Shown here one piece after another: positions 35,325 through 44,885 of a stretch of 64,000 nt of DNA. Origin of the DNA: Chondromyces crocatus (lineage in GTDB: Bacteria > Myxococcota_A > Polyangia > Polyangiales > Polyangiaceae); the NCBI RefSeq assembly GCF_001189295.1, contig NZ_CP012159.1:5658525-5722524 (forward strand). The letters are read 5' to 3'. The stretch's first letter is position 1; each line of letters begins with the position of its first letter. A program made the position numbers and the translations under genes. The notes beneath the pieces were generated by a model. That model had not been told where the DNA came from. It worked only from the letters and a program-made list of their open reading frames with translations, and ran no database searches.

Positions 35325-36179
35325 ATGGAAACCAGCACCTCTGACCGCGACCAGCCCAACCGTTTCAACTCGCCCGGGGTGCTCGCCATGTTCGGCGGTC
35401 CCTTCGCGGCCCTGTTCGGTGTGGCGTTCGTCGCGGCCTCGTTCCTGGATCCGAACACGGGCGTTCTGGCAGGCATCCTGGGGGCGCTGGCGCTCGTGGG
35501 CGGTGGGCTCACGTTCGTCTGGGGGCGCCGGGAGACGCGTCGCTGGTTCGCCGAGCGAGAGGCCCGCGACGCAGCGGTGCCCGCCGAAGAGAGGCTGAGC
35601 GACAGGACCCGTCGCGAGATCCTCGATGTGCTCGCGGTGGCGCTGTCGGGCGAGGTGGTGCCGGCACGACACACGGGCTGGCTCGATGGAGACGAGGTGC
35701 GCTTCGCGCCGGAGGCCCAGGACCATCTGCGCATCGAGCGGGAGTCCTTGGTGCTGGTCGTCTACCACCTCGCGATGCCGCGGCGGGGCAACGTCGCCGA
35801 CGGGGGCCTGGGGATCGCGGAGACCGGATACTGGCGGGTGCGTGCCCTTGTCGACACCACGCGCACGTTCGACATCGTGCACCGGGGTCCGCTCGGGATG
35901 ACGGCGTTCTGGGCAGCGCAATCCGCGAAGACGGGGGATGACGGGTTCGATGGGTCGTTCATCGTGGCCGGGCAGGACTGTGCCTGGGCGGCTGGGCAGG
36001 TCACCGAAGCGACGCGGAAGGTGCTGGTTGCCGACCCGACGGCCATCCTGCGTGGGCGAGCGGGAAGGGTGGAGATGCTGTGGCCCGATGGGGGGACGAT
36101 GCCGCTCACGGTGACGCGGTTCGCGCAGGCGGCGGAGGTCGTGAGCCAGTTGGCGGGGGCGGTGGTGGAGGGGGGCTGA
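35325..36179 (+). CDS. Membrane protein of unknown function
   Basis: Two adjacent membrane helices near the N-terminus (about 22-42 and 46-66; MFGGPFAALFGVAFVAASFL and a Gly/Ala-rich LAGILGALALVGGGLTFVWG) are followed by a soluble domain of about 215 residues. That domain has an Arg-rich juxtamembrane helix (RRETRRWFAEREAR) and several beta strands (GYWRVRALVDTTRTFDIVHR). I do not recognise the family. The start ATG at 35325, 44 bp after the A3 lipoprotein, has no clear ribosome site. The 3' end, including the stop region, is partly repeated just downstream (36180-36199). It may be co-transcribed with A3. Confidence 0.65.
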   Translation: METSTSDRDQPNRFNSPGVLAMFGGPFAALFGVAFVAASFLDPNTGVLAGILGALALVGGGLTFVWGRRETRRWFAEREARDAAVPAEERLSDRTRREILDVLAVALSGEVVPARHTGWLDGDEVRFAPEAQDHLRIERESLVLVVYHLAMPRRGNVADGGLGIAETGYWRVRALVDTTRTFDIVHRGPLGMTAFWAAQSAKTGDDGFDGSFIVAGQDCAWAAGQVTEATRKVLVADPTAILRGRAGRVEMLWPDGGTMPLTVTRFAQAAEVVSQLAGAVVEGG

Positions 36180-36360
36180 GGGGCGGTGGTGGAGGGGGCC
36201 AGCGGCTGCTTCGGGGAGGGTCAGGGGGAGGCGGGAACGAGGGCGCGGTACGTGGCTGAGGGTCAGCGGAACGAAGCGACCTGGGGAGGTCGCGCCGCGG
36301 GTGGATGCTGGGATGTCGGCTGGGGCTGCTGCGGGGTGAAGGCGGGACTACGCGGTAAGC

Positions 36361-37557
36361 TCAACGGGGGGAGGGAGGCACAAGGGCCTGGGTTTCTCTT
36401 GGGAGGCTCCAGTCGTCGTCGTTGTCTGTGAGTAGGGCGGCGTTGACCGCTACCTGCGCGGCCTCGAACGCGATGGAGTACAGGGCGACGTAGTAGAGCT
36501 TGCCGCGGAAAGAGCGGCTGCCGGCCAGCTGGTTGCCGAGCACCAAGGAGGAAGGCTTGGAGAGGTCGAGCGTCGTCCCCTCGGGCAGGGGTGAACCTGG
36601 CAGCGCCCCCGGGACGAGCTGGCCGTCCCTGTAGAGCCGCCACCGGTCGGCGGCGCTGGGCTGCGCGGTGTCCATGACCAGGTGCAGCACCACCCGGCCA
36701 CTGGGCGTCGAGAGCGGCCAGGTGTTCGCCTCCTGCTCGTTCATCACCAGGCGAAGGCGGGAGGGGCCATTGCGAATGTAGAGATTGAACTGCTGGAGAC
36801 CATCGTTGAATCCCAGCGCGACCAGCCTGGGGGAGTTGTTGCTGGTGGTCTCGACGTTGGTCACCACCTCCAGGGTGAGGCGCGTGGCACCACCCAAGGC
36901 CGAGCGGATCTTGGTGCCGACCAGGGAAGCCGAGGCCATCCCCTGGTCATCGATGGTGCTCCAGCTCAGGGCCTTGTGGCCCGCGATCTCGGTGAAGCTC
37001 AGGTTGCCGTTCCCGTAATTCAACGCGAGATTCACCGGCTCCGGCGTGGCATCCAGCAGATGGGCCGGCGCTGTTTCCGACGCTGCTTCGTTGATGTAAT
37101 AGCGGACCAGCAACCCCGCATCGATCAGCGCGGTCCCCCCACAATCGACATCGCGCTCGGGATCGGTGGTCTCGGGCTGCGGCTCCGCCGCTCCAGCGCA
37201 GGCCTCCCATGCGCCGGTGTCCAGGCAACGCTGCTTCCCCGCCTCGCACTCGCCCGCCTTCTCGGTGGAGCAGTCGCGCTCCGCGCCCCGCATGCACTCT
37301 CCGCTGCCTCCACCTCCTTGGTCGCTCCCCCCCGCACCGCTGCCCCCCGCACCTCCGAAGCCCGCGCTTCCACCGCCCGAAGTCGTGCCCCCCTCCCACT
37401 CCTGGAACTGGAACGGTCCACACGCCGCCATGGCGAAGAGCAACCCCCATGCGCCTGCCAGGCCCCACTCGAACTGCCGCGTGGCTCGATGCATGAAGCC
37501 GAGCCGAGGCCGATGCACATCGCGCAGTGGTGCGGAGTTCTCCCGTCTTCGTCTCAT
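36361..37557 (-). CDS. LamG-like lipoprotein, paralog B1
   Basis: The 398-residue protein belongs to the same family but has a class B N-terminus: lipobox FAMAAC followed by GPFQFQEWEGG. Gly-rich linker, Cys motif (DCSTEKAGECEAGKQRC, WEACAGAAEP, DVDCGG), LLVRYYINEAAS and a LamG-like domain (VVLHLVMDTAQPSAADRWRLY, FRGKLYYVALY) follow. The start at 37557 is preferred since GGGAGG lies 4 bp upstream, although this leaves a long, Arg-rich region before the hydrophobic core; ATG 37494 would give a more typical signal peptide. All class B members in the window are on the minus strand. Confidence 0.8.
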   Translation of the reverse strand: MRRRRENSAPLRDVHRPRLGFMHRATRQFEWGLAGAWGLLFAMAACGPFQFQEWEGGTTSGGGSAGFGGAGGSGAGGSDQGGGGSGECMRGAERDCSTEKAGECEAGKQRCLDTGAWEACAGAAEPQPETTDPERDVDCGGTALIDAGLLVRYYINEAASETAPAHLLDATPEPVNLALNYGNGNLSFTEIAGHKALSWSTIDDQGMASASLVGTKIRSALGGATRLTLEVVTNVETTSNNSPRLVALGFNDGLQQFNLYIRNGPSRLRLVMNEQEANTWPLSTPSGRVVLHLVMDTAQPSAADRWRLYRDGQLVPGALPGSPLPEGTTLDLSKPSSLVLGNQLAGSRSFRGKLYYVALYSIAFEAAQVAVNAALLTDNDDDWSLPRETQALVPPSPR

Positions 37558-38609
37558 GGGACCTCCCACTATACCCTCCTCAGGCCATCCGGATGTTGCA
37601 GATGGCTCGGTGGTTCGTCTGTCGACCAGGGGTGACGAGCGAGGGAACCTGCTCTCTGAGCATCGTTTTCGGATGTCTACGGAACCCAGGGATCGCCGAG
37701 CCACGTCCTGGATCCGCTGGCCACCTGAGGAGGCCGTACAGCTCGCTGACGCACCTGCCGGGCGACGCCTGTCGCGACACGTGGACTTCGCCGCGTCAGG
37801 CTCATGGGTTCGGGCAGGAAGGAGGTCGCCTCTTCGAGCGAGGAAGGAAGTCATCTGGAGAGCCGGGAGCCAGGTTGAATCCAGCGCGACGAGCACCGAC
37901 CCCTTTCGCGGAGGCCGTCGTCGTCGAACAGGGCCGATGAGGGACTGGACCTCTCGGGATGGGGTGGGACGGTACTGCAGCCAGGTCGCCGCACCTTGCC
38001 GGAGTCGAAGGGGCAGATCGAGAAGGCGCATGCCGTGAAGCGGAGCGCCGAAAAGCGACGGACCACTTGCCCTGGCGACTCTGGGGGCGCCGGCTATGTC
38101 AGTTCAGGTCATCGCGCCACGAGCAGCGGAGACCAGAAACCGAGTCGCTCCCTCCTCGTACCTCCCCACGACACGCGCCTGCTGCACCGCTTCCTGTCGC
38201 CAGCGCTGGTGAAGACCCTGAGGACGCCGCCGCTTCGCAGGTCCGGAAAGGTCCCGGGAGGCGCACCTGTGCTGTCGAGCCTCTGGCCTGCCACGGAAGA
38301 GGCCCCGTCGGACGGGTGACGAGCGTTCGTGCGCCGGCGCGCTGTCCGTCCGCACGCCTGGTGAATCGCTTCGCATTGAGAAGCTGTTCGTGGAGGCAAT
38401 TGTTGCTCGCTTTGCGTAAGACGAAGAATTCGCATCCAGCCCGCTTTGCGTGTTCGCAGACGGGATGGGCGAGGGCGGGTATCGTGGTAGGAGGGTCGCT
38501 ACACGAGACACTCACTGGATGCTCGTGGGTGACGCTCACGACCTGCGGTGGGGCTCGTTCCCCGGAGCCGTCCATCGTGGGTGTATGCCCAGGATCCCTC
38601 GAGGCCCAT
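37558..38609. other. Non-coding gap of about 1.05 kb between divergent lipoprotein genes
   Basis: No gene with credible codon use or family similarity was found on either strand. Short open frames are present but have no start signals or recognisable domains. Base composition is mixed, with AT-richer stretches around 38350-38450. Promoters for B1 and for the Cys-rich lipoprotein at 38610 presumably lie here; no convincing consensus pair was identified. Confidence 0.5.
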
Positions 38610-39689
38610 GTGACCGCCGTCAAGCCGCCGTCCCCATCGAGAATCACGTCCAGCCTCGCTGCGTGGTGGCAGCGGCTCCGTGCGCTGGAGGGGTTGCTCC
38701 TGCCGCCGTTTCTCCTGGTGGCTGCGTTGATGGCCTGCAAGACCGGCCGGATCGACATCTACACGTGTCCCGACCCCTGCAAGGAATGCGCGGACCCGTG
38801 CTCCTGCCCCGAGGGGACGTGCGTGCCACCAGCGCCACTGGGCTGGGAGGGGCCGGTGCTGCTCTGGTACGGCACGCCGGCTGATGAACCGGAGTGTCCC
38901 GAGCGGGCCCCAGCGCCGGTCTACGAGGGCTACCGGGGTCTGAAGACGATCCCCGAGTGCGCGCGGTGCGAGTGTGCGCCGCCGAGCTGTGAGCTCCCGC
39001 AGCAGGTGAGCGCGAGTGCGACCGACGGGATGTGCGGGGTGCCGCTGGTGACGCGGGACTTCCCCGAGGACTGGGATGGGTCGTGTCTCGCCATCGATCC
39101 GCTCATGGCACCGGAGTCGCTGCGGGTGGGGGCCACGCGCATGGGGGCGTGCGAGCCGGTGACGATCTCGGTGCAGAAGGCGTCGTTCGGGTGGGAGACG
39201 AAGGCGAAGGGGTGCAAGGCATTGCGGGTCACCGGGAAATGCGAGCTGCCCCATGAGGAGTGCGCGCCCCGTCTGGAGACGGTGCGGGATGGGTTCGAGC
39301 TGTGCGTCTTCCAGGGCGGTGACGGGCGGCCCGAGAGCCCGAAGCCAGGGTGGGGGCCGTCGTGTCCAGAGGGATATCCGCAGGCGCGGGTGTTCTACGG
39401 TGGGGTGGCGGATGATTCGTCGTGCTTGCCCTGTAGCTGCGGTGCTCCGGAGGGGGGCGAGTGTGATGCGGCATTGACCGTGTATGAGGGAGCAGACTGC
39501 TCGGGCGACAGCCAGATGCTCCCGTCGAGCATCACAAATGGCTCATGTGTTCCTTACCCCCACCAATCCACTCTTCTCAGCGTCGATGCTGTATTGGAAA
39601 CGAGCAACCCAGGGAGTTGCAAGCCAAGCGGTGGAAATCTAGTGAATGGGGGAACCTTGCTTGAGCCGGCGACGTTCTGTTGTCGTTGA
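38610..39689 (+). CDS. Cys-rich lipoprotein, paralog C1
   Basis: The protein is 359 residues, starting with GTG 38610 (GAGG 5 bp upstream). After a positively charged N-region and a hydrophobic core it has lipobox ALMAC, then a Cys cluster (CPDPCKECADPCSCPEGTC). The body holds many paired cysteines and recurring phrases: LGWEGPVLLWYG, PAPVYEGYRGLK, CARCECAPPSCELP, FPEDWDGSC and a final TFCC. The disulfide-rich design points to a secreted, envelope-anchored protein. It is clearly paralogous to the next gene. No enzymatic motif is seen and no function is proposed. A longer open frame runs upstream to 37959 but lacks a signal peptide. Confidence 0.75.
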   Translation: MTAVKPPSPSRITSSLAAWWQRLRALEGLLLPPFLLVAALMACKTGRIDIYTCPDPCKECADPCSCPEGTCVPPAPLGWEGPVLLWYGTPADEPECPERAPAPVYEGYRGLKTIPECARCECAPPSCELPQQVSASATDGMCGVPLVTRDFPEDWDGSCLAIDPLMAPESLRVGATRMGACEPVTISVQKASFGWETKAKGCKALRVTGKCELPHEECAPRLETVRDGFELCVFQGGDGRPESPKPGWGPSCPEGYPQARVFYGGVADDSSCLPCSCGAPEGGECDAALTVYEGADCSGDSQMLPSSITNGSCVPYPHQSTLLSVDAVLETSNPGSCKPSGGNLVNGGTLLEPATFCCR

Positions 39690-40122
39690 GGCCAAGGGTA
39701 TTTCTCGACGCCTTCCGCCTCTGGTCTGAGAACTGTGTCGGCCCCCTGGATTGCTCGGGTTCCAGCGGTTTGACGATTCGCTTTGGTCCTGGTGCCTTGG
39801 CGAACCCAGGTCCCATCGTTCGCTTCGGTCCGGGTTGTTTGGGCCTCCTGATTGCATTGCCAGCGTTCACCTGGTTTCTGCGCAGGGGATTTAAGGCCAT
39901 TGGGAGGAGCATCCTGCTTTGTTCGAGCAGGAAATCAAATGAGCCGTGTCTGGATAGAATCCAGTGGCTGACCGCAATGCAAGCCTGGAGAGACCTATCC
40001 CAGCTCGGACGAACGAATCGTTGATTCCGTCGTGATATAGTGGTCGTTCGTTCGGCGCCGCCTCTATCGCTGGGGCTGGCGCGTTCAGAATCATAAGCCG
40101 CTCTTTTGAAAGGGACTCGCTC
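39690..40122. other. 433-bp gap between the two Cys-rich lipoprotein genes
   Basis: No supported gene. The stretch is AT-richer than its surroundings. It contains an imperfect direct repeat around TTCGCTTTGGTCC (about 39778) and TTCGCTTCGGTCC (about 39820). A TATAGT word at about 40034 could be part of a promoter for the following gene, but no matching -35 is evident. Confidence 0.45.
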
Positions 40123-41073
40123 ATGCGAAGAAGCCCTCGAAAGCCATCACGTCTTGTCTGTCTCGGCCTCGTCATGCTCACCGCCTGTGATGCCGAGCAG
40201 GTTGTAGAGAATCGCCCGGTGGATGGCAGCTCCCCTTGCACTCAAAATGAATGCGGTGCCGAGACGCCGGTTGGTTGGCAGGGCCCGGTGTGGCTGTGGG
40301 CAGGTGTCCAGGCGGAAGCACCACCATGTCCTGAGACTGTGCCGGTGTTGACCTATGAAGGGTATGCAGGTCTGCGGAGCGATGGCCTCTGCGCGCCCTG
40401 CGCATGCACTCAACCACAATGCCTCCTTCCAGAGGGGGTCGACATTACCACCGGCACTTGCGCTGGCCCACTCATCCAGGTTCTTCCACCGCCGGACTGG
40501 GACGGCTCCTGCTGGGCCTTTCCGCCAGTCAAGTCGCCCAAGGGCGTCATCTTTCAGGGCACCTCGCGAACCGAATGCAACCCTGTGGAAGAGCGACCGC
40601 AAAAGCAGTTGAAGCTGTCGTGGGACACGTTCGGCAGGGCATGTTCTCCGCGCGAAGGGTCGCCACACCAGGGAGACGATGCCGCAATTCTCACAGGCTT
40701 TCGACGGTGCATCTTCAAGGAAACGGCATCCACTACGTGTCCACCGGCCTACCCCGAGATGTCCCGTTTCAACGGAACGGTGGACGATCGGTCTTCGTGC
40801 AGTCCGTGCAACTGCATGCCGCCGACATCGAGCAACTGTCCCGTGTTCGTCGGACTCAGTGTGGACGACACCTGCACGAGCGGCATGCTGGGGACGACGG
40901 TGAACCATGAGCGGGGAGGGTGTGCGATGACGTCGATACCAAAGCAGTATGCGAGCATCTGGGCCGACCGCCGGACATCCGACCCTGGAGTCTGCACGCC
41001 GCAGGGGGGAGCGTTCGTCGGGGAAGTCGTGCCTGCCGAGTCCACGACCTTTTGCTGCGAAAGTTTTCCTTGA
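40123..41073 (+). CDS. Cys-rich lipoprotein, paralog C2
   Basis: The 316-residue protein has lipobox VMLTAC and the same order of motifs as C1: VGWQGPVWLWAG, PVLTYEGYAGLR, CAPCACTQPQCLLP, PPDWDGSC, CPPAYPEMSRFNGTVDD, SCSPCNCMPP and a terminal TFCCESFP. Cysteine spacing is conserved with C1, so disulfides are probably structural. The ATG at 40123 has AAGGGA 7 bp upstream. The body is likely envelope-exposed; function unknown. Sequence identity with C1 is moderate, so the duplication looks older than that of the A4/B3 lipoprotein ends. Confidence 0.78.
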   Translation: MRRSPRKPSRLVCLGLVMLTACDAEQVVENRPVDGSSPCTQNECGAETPVGWQGPVWLWAGVQAEAPPCPETVPVLTYEGYAGLRSDGLCAPCACTQPQCLLPEGVDITTGTCAGPLIQVLPPPDWDGSCWAFPPVKSPKGVIFQGTSRTECNPVEERPQKQLKLSWDTFGRACSPREGSPHQGDDAAILTGFRRCIFKETASTTCPPAYPEMSRFNGTVDDRSSCSPCNCMPPTSSNCPVFVGLSVDDTCTSGMLGTTVNHERGGCAMTSIPKQYASIWADRRTSDPGVCTPQGGAFVGEVVPAESTTFCCESFP

Positions 41074-41218
41074 GACTTGGCCGCGAGGCATCGAGTGGTC
41101 TCCCTACCAAAGCACTCAAGACTTCAGGATCAGCGCTGCAGGCTGCCGAGCCATCTCCTCATTGTCTGGGCTGACATGATCAGGGAATCGACGTGAGCGG
41201 AGAAGGGGATTGAGAGGC

Positions 41219-42418
41219 TTACTCCTCGTTGACTTCACTGTCATCTCTGGCCGCGGCCGCGTTCTCAGCGTCATCCCCTTCGCCTGCATGCTGGGCCCTC
41301 ACGTGCGTGTCGTCGTCCCTCTGGAGGATTCTGGCGTTGAACTCGACCTCGGGCGTGGACAGGGCGCGGGTGTACACGGCTGCATAGTGGATGTTCCCCT
41401 TGGGCGAGCATCCACCCTTCGGCGGTGTATTGCCGAGCATGAGGTACGACATCGGGGGGATGTCGAGTAGCGTGCCCTGGGCCGGCGCCGAGTCGGGGAC
41501 CACGCCGCCAACGAGCTGCCCATCTCGAAAGAGCTGCCAGCGCTCCGAGGCAGTCACGAGGGAGGTATCCATGACCAGGTGCAAGACGACCCGCTTCGCC
41601 TTCGGGAAGTCGAGCACCCAGTGGGTGGCGAGTTTGTTGTTAAGGTAGAAGCGCAGCTTCGTCTTGTCTTCGAGCAGGAGCGTGAGCTGATCGACACCAC
41701 CCCCGCCTGACACGGGGCCGAGGTAGAAGAGCCGCGCATTCTTCTTTGCGTCCTCGATCCGGAGCACCATTTCGAGGGTGACCGTCGTCGTCTGGTGAAG
41801 CGCCTGCTCCACCTTGGTGCCCTGGATGAGCTGGAAGGCTCTCGCGGGGTCTTTCGTGGTCGACCAGCGAAGTCCCACCTGCGGAAAGGTGGCCGTGAAT
41901 GAGAGCTTGTCCGTGCGCGCGATTTCGAGATCGAGTGGACTGGAGGCGGAATCGGTGAGTGTTGCGAGGGCATTGAGCTTGTCGGTATCGTTGATCAGGT
42001 AGCGAACGAGAACGCCGTCATCGGCCAGCAGCGTTCCGCGGCAATCGTCGTCGACCAGCTCGGCGGTGTCGGACGTCTCAAGGGTGGGGACGACCTCGCC
42101 GATGCACTGCCCCCAGTGGCCCATGGATCCGCATCTGGTCACTCCAGGATGGCAGCGGCCCACGTTCTGTGTGCCTGCGGGCCCGCTGTAACAGGGTCTG
42201 GACTGATCTGGTGTGCAGGCCTGGATGTTCCCCCCAGCCCCAGTCCCGGTGTCGTCACCGCCCTGGCCGTGGCCGCCCTGGCCGTCCGGCGCACCGGAGG
42301 CGAGCGTCTCCTGGTCGTCCCAGGGGTCGAACTGAAAGGGGCCACATGCACCGAGGAGCGCGATGAGGCCGAAAGTGCCGGTGAGGGTGGTCGTGAGCAG
42401 CCACGCCGTTCGCGTCAT
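41219..42418 (-). CDS. LamG-like lipoprotein, paralog B2
   Basis: The 399-residue protein has lipobox IALLGAC and the class B start GPFQFDPWDDQ. The linker is shorter and less Gly-rich than in other members. The Cys motif (PCYSGPAGTQNVGRC, WGQCIGEVVP, VDDDCRG), LLVRYLIN-type strand (VLVRYLINDTDK) and LamG-like domain (VVLHLVMDTSLVTASERWQL, GNIHYAAVYTRALS) are intact. A charged tail rich in Glu/Asp/Ala follows the usual NDD-type ending (about 375-399). GGAGG lies 5 bp before the ATG at 42418. It is divergent from A4 across a 492-bp region. Confidence 0.82.
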   Translation of the reverse strand: MTRTAWLLTTTLTGTFGLIALLGACGPFQFDPWDDQETLASGAPDGQGGHGQGGDDTGTGAGGNIQACTPDQSRPCYSGPAGTQNVGRCHPGVTRCGSMGHWGQCIGEVVPTLETSDTAELVDDDCRGTLLADDGVLVRYLINDTDKLNALATLTDSASSPLDLEIARTDKLSFTATFPQVGLRWSTTKDPARAFQLIQGTKVEQALHQTTTVTLEMVLRIEDAKKNARLFYLGPVSGGGGVDQLTLLLEDKTKLRFYLNNKLATHWVLDFPKAKRVVLHLVMDTSLVTASERWQLFRDGQLVGGVVPDSAPAQGTLLDIPPMSYLMLGNTPPKGGCSPKGNIHYAAVYTRALSTPEVEFNARILQRDDDTHVRAQHAGEGDDAENAAAARDDSEVNEE

Positions 42419-42910
42419 GTCTGCCTCCGGATGGCAGGCGCTGGGGGCGCTGCCGAGTGCGGATTCATTGTCGTCGGTGTGGTGTGGGCGGGAGCACTGT
42501 AGCGGGAATGCGTGAGGAGGTGGGGGGCCGAGTGGAATGGGGGCGGTCGTGATGAGCGGAATGCGCGGGCCGCGAGGGGCCCAGAGCTGCCTCGAGGCGC
42601 AATAGGGACGTGAATTTAGCGGAAAGGGCATTCTTTTGACCACGGCGGCATGACCGTGGCTAGGTCGTGGAGTGGACGAGTTAAGTCGGAGCGTGAGGAG
42701 GGCGGAGAGACGAGGGCAGGCGTGGGGAGAGGCACGGAGCAGCCGCGAGAGGTTGCTTGGGGTGGTGTGGCTTTGCCCGAGAGCGGAGGCTGCGCGCGGG
42801 AGTGAGCCGTGCGGGCAGGCATGAGGGGATGGGCTCCGTGAGGGAGCGGGGTAGTGCGCGTCCACGGGTGTGGATCGTGGAGCAGGGAACTACGCGCTGG
42901 AGGAGGAACG
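42419..42910. other. Divergent intergenic region between lipoproteins B2 and A4
   Basis: No gene is supported in these 492 bp. The region carries scattered GGAATG words. A small inverted repeat, CCACGG and CCGTGG with an 8-base loop (42640-42659), lies just after a TTGACC hexamer at 42636-42641. It could be an operator overlapping a promoter for A4, but the -10 element is weak. Confidence 0.4.
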
Positions 42911-44080
42911 ATGGGCATCATGTGGATCTGGCGATGGGGCGGGTGGATGGCCGTTGGCGGGCTGATGACGCTGCCGGGGGCGTGCAGTGTGATTACAGGG
43001 CTGGATGGCTTCGAAATTCAGGGGGGAACGGTTGAGGCGGGAGGAATGGGGGCGAGTGGGGGAGGCGGCGGAGAGGTTGGGGGAGGCGGAGGAGGAGGAG
43101 GGGCCGGAGGAAGTGGGGGGGGGGGAAAGGGGTCGTGTGAGCCGGGAACGGCCATGGACTGCTACAGCGGGGATGCTAGCACCCAGGGGGTGGGGCCCTG
43201 CCGAGCGGGGGAGACGACCTGCGATGACGATGGTGTTTGGGGCCCGTGCGTGGGGGAGATCGTGCCCACCCCTGAGGAGACGCTGGGCGATCTGATTGAC
43301 GACAATTGTGATGGGACGGCGCTGGTCAGCACCGACGTGCTTGTTCGGTATGTGATCAACGAGCCCGCATCGGGTCAGACGCCGACCGAACTCATGGACG
43401 TGGCTCCGGATCCGCTAGCCCTGCCCATCACGTTTGCGAATGGGTTGGCATTCACCCAGGATACGAACGGCCATCGCGGTCTTACCTGGCCGGCTCGTGG
43501 ACAGGACGGGAGAGCGGCCCGTAGCATCCAGAACACGAAGGTGACAACCCGTCTCGATCAAGCCCAACGGCTCACGCTTGAGCTGGTGGCTGACGTGACC
43601 GACAGTGACAGTGGCTCCACCCTGACCCGCTTGTTCTACCTCGGCATCAACGAGAGCACCGATCAGCTCTCGCTCATTCCTCGCAATGCTGGCGAAAACC
43701 TTCGTCTCTACTTCAATGACAACAATGCCGATGCGCACAATGGAGTGCAGTGGCCTGTCAACTTGCACACGGCAGGTCGCATCGTGCTGCACGTCGTCCT
43801 TGATACCACCAAGGCAACTGATTCCGAACGCGTGACCCTCTACCGCAATGGATCCGCTCTGTCTCCAGAGGGAACCCCCACCTGGCCAGGCGAGAATGAA
43901 CGCCTGAATCTGACCGGAACCAATTCCTTGGCACTTGGGAACCGACCTTCGGGAGGCCGCTCGATCCAGGGCACGCTCCACTACGCCGCCGTCTACATGC
44001 GTGCCCTCACCCCCAATGAGGTCGAGAGCAACGCCGCCGTGCTCCTCGCCAACGACGACAACCATACCGTCGACAACTAA
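42911..44080 (+). CDS. LamG-like lipoprotein, paralog A4
   Basis: The 389-residue protein has lipobox LPGAC and the class A start CSVITGLDGFEIQ. A strongly Gly-rich linker (about 45-75), the Cys motif (DCYSGDASTQGVGPC, WGPCVGEIVP, DDNCDG), VLVRYVINEPAS and the LamG-like domain follow, ending LLANDDNHTVDN. From residue 125 or so to the end it is nearly identical to paralog B3 on the opposite strand, while the N-terminal parts differ. GGAGGAGG lies 4 bp before the ATG at 42911; the 19-residue longer frame lacks a signal. Probably surface-exposed. Confidence 0.83.
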   Translation: MGIMWIWRWGGWMAVGGLMTLPGACSVITGLDGFEIQGGTVEAGGMGASGGGGGEVGGGGGGGGAGGSGGGGKGSCEPGTAMDCYSGDASTQGVGPCRAGETTCDDDGVWGPCVGEIVPTPEETLGDLIDDNCDGTALVSTDVLVRYVINEPASGQTPTELMDVAPDPLALPITFANGLAFTQDTNGHRGLTWPARGQDGRAARSIQNTKVTTRLDQAQRLTLELVADVTDSDSGSTLTRLFYLGINESTDQLSLIPRNAGENLRLYFNDNNADAHNGVQWPVNLHTAGRIVLHVVLDTTKATDSERVTLYRNGSALSPEGTPTWPGENERLNLTGTNSLALGNRPSGGRSIQGTLHYAAVYMRALTPNEVESNAAVLLANDDNHTVDN

Positions 44081-44175
44081 AAACGCCTAAACCCAGCGTA
44101 CATCTGAGTTGCTCATTCAGGGTTGCCAAGAGACCCCTGGCGTGATCTACAGCCGCCGTTCCGAACGCGCATCCG

Positions 44176-44532
44176 GTTGAACTGCGGAATAGAGTGGTCG
44201 AGGCGTACGAAGCGGGTGAGGGCGGCTATATTGCGCTCGCCCAGAGATTCATGGTGGGGGAGGCGAGTGTCAGACGCTGAGTTTAGCCGTTTCGCCGACA
44301 AGGTCACGTCACGCCGAGAAAGAAGGGCGGAGGAACGCCTTCACTCGTGCAGATCGAATGCTTGGAAGCCATCGTCAAGCGCCCTGATGATGCTACCGTG
44401 GGGGAAATGTGCGCTGAGTATAATCGAGGGCTCCGAGGAGACGCACTACATCATGTCGCCAGCATCAAGCGCGCTCTGTACCGAGCAGGCTTCGTGGTGA
44501 AAAAAAGCGCTCCGGCTCGGGCGCGAGCATGA
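44176..44532 (+). pseudogene. IS630-family transposase remnant (N-terminal HTH part)
   Basis: One continuous frame reads like the N-terminal part of IS630-type transposases: VELRNRVVEAYEAGEGGYIA, then LAQRFMVGEASVRR, PRKKGGGTPS, and DDATVGEMCAEYNRGLRGDA ending LYRAGFVVKKSAPARA. It is interrupted by two in-frame stop codons shortly after SVRR (near 44278 and 44284), and the catalytic DDE half is missing after 44532. No intact terminal repeats were seen. It is an inactive insertion-sequence fossil lying between the inverted A4 and B3 lipoprotein genes. Confidence 0.75.
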
Positions 44533-44639
44533 CCTGCATTCGATCCATCGATGTGGCTCTCCGTCGGCACCTGCGACCGCTCCAACTCGAAGCAGGGCAC
44601 GGCACCGGCAGCGCGCACTGTGCACCACGGGGCCAACTC

Positions 44640-44885
44640 CCTGGCAGGCTGCTCCATCACGCAGCGTCGCCACGATCGCCGCGTGCGGTAGGCGCACTGT
44701 CTGTCCCGGTGATCCAGTCGCCCCTCCTCGCTGCAACGATGACGCGCATTGGAGCGGCGATTCGTTTCTTGCCTGGCAACGCGACGACAATCGTCGGTGC
44801 AGTAGAGCCGTCCCGGGTCGCACCGCGCGCAGACCCAGAACAGGTGCTTGCACCTGCCGCACCGCATGAAACTCAGCCCATCCAC
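44640..44885 (-). pseudogene. Possible remnant of a small Cys-rich protein of the kind found beside insertion sequences
   Basis: The minus-strand frame starting at 44885 reads MRCGRCKHLFWVCARCDPG, then LYCTDDCRRVARQETNRRSN and DRQCAYRTRR. This is a zinc-ribbon-like pattern (CxxC ... CxxC ... C) followed by an Arg-rich helix that I associate with small proteins next to IS66-type elements. The pattern fades after about 75 residues and the frame then overlaps the IS630 remnant, so it is probably decayed. The identity of the family is from memory and uncertain. From 44886 to 45141 nothing further is recognised. Confidence 0.45.

Noticed and set aside
38099-38758. Minus-strand frames in the gap between B1 and C1
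   Set aside because: No ribosome site, signal peptide or domain; composition is unlike the surrounding genes.
39577-40024. Short frames on both strands in the C1-C2 gap
   Set aside because: They contain a small DNA repeat and no recognisable protein feature.
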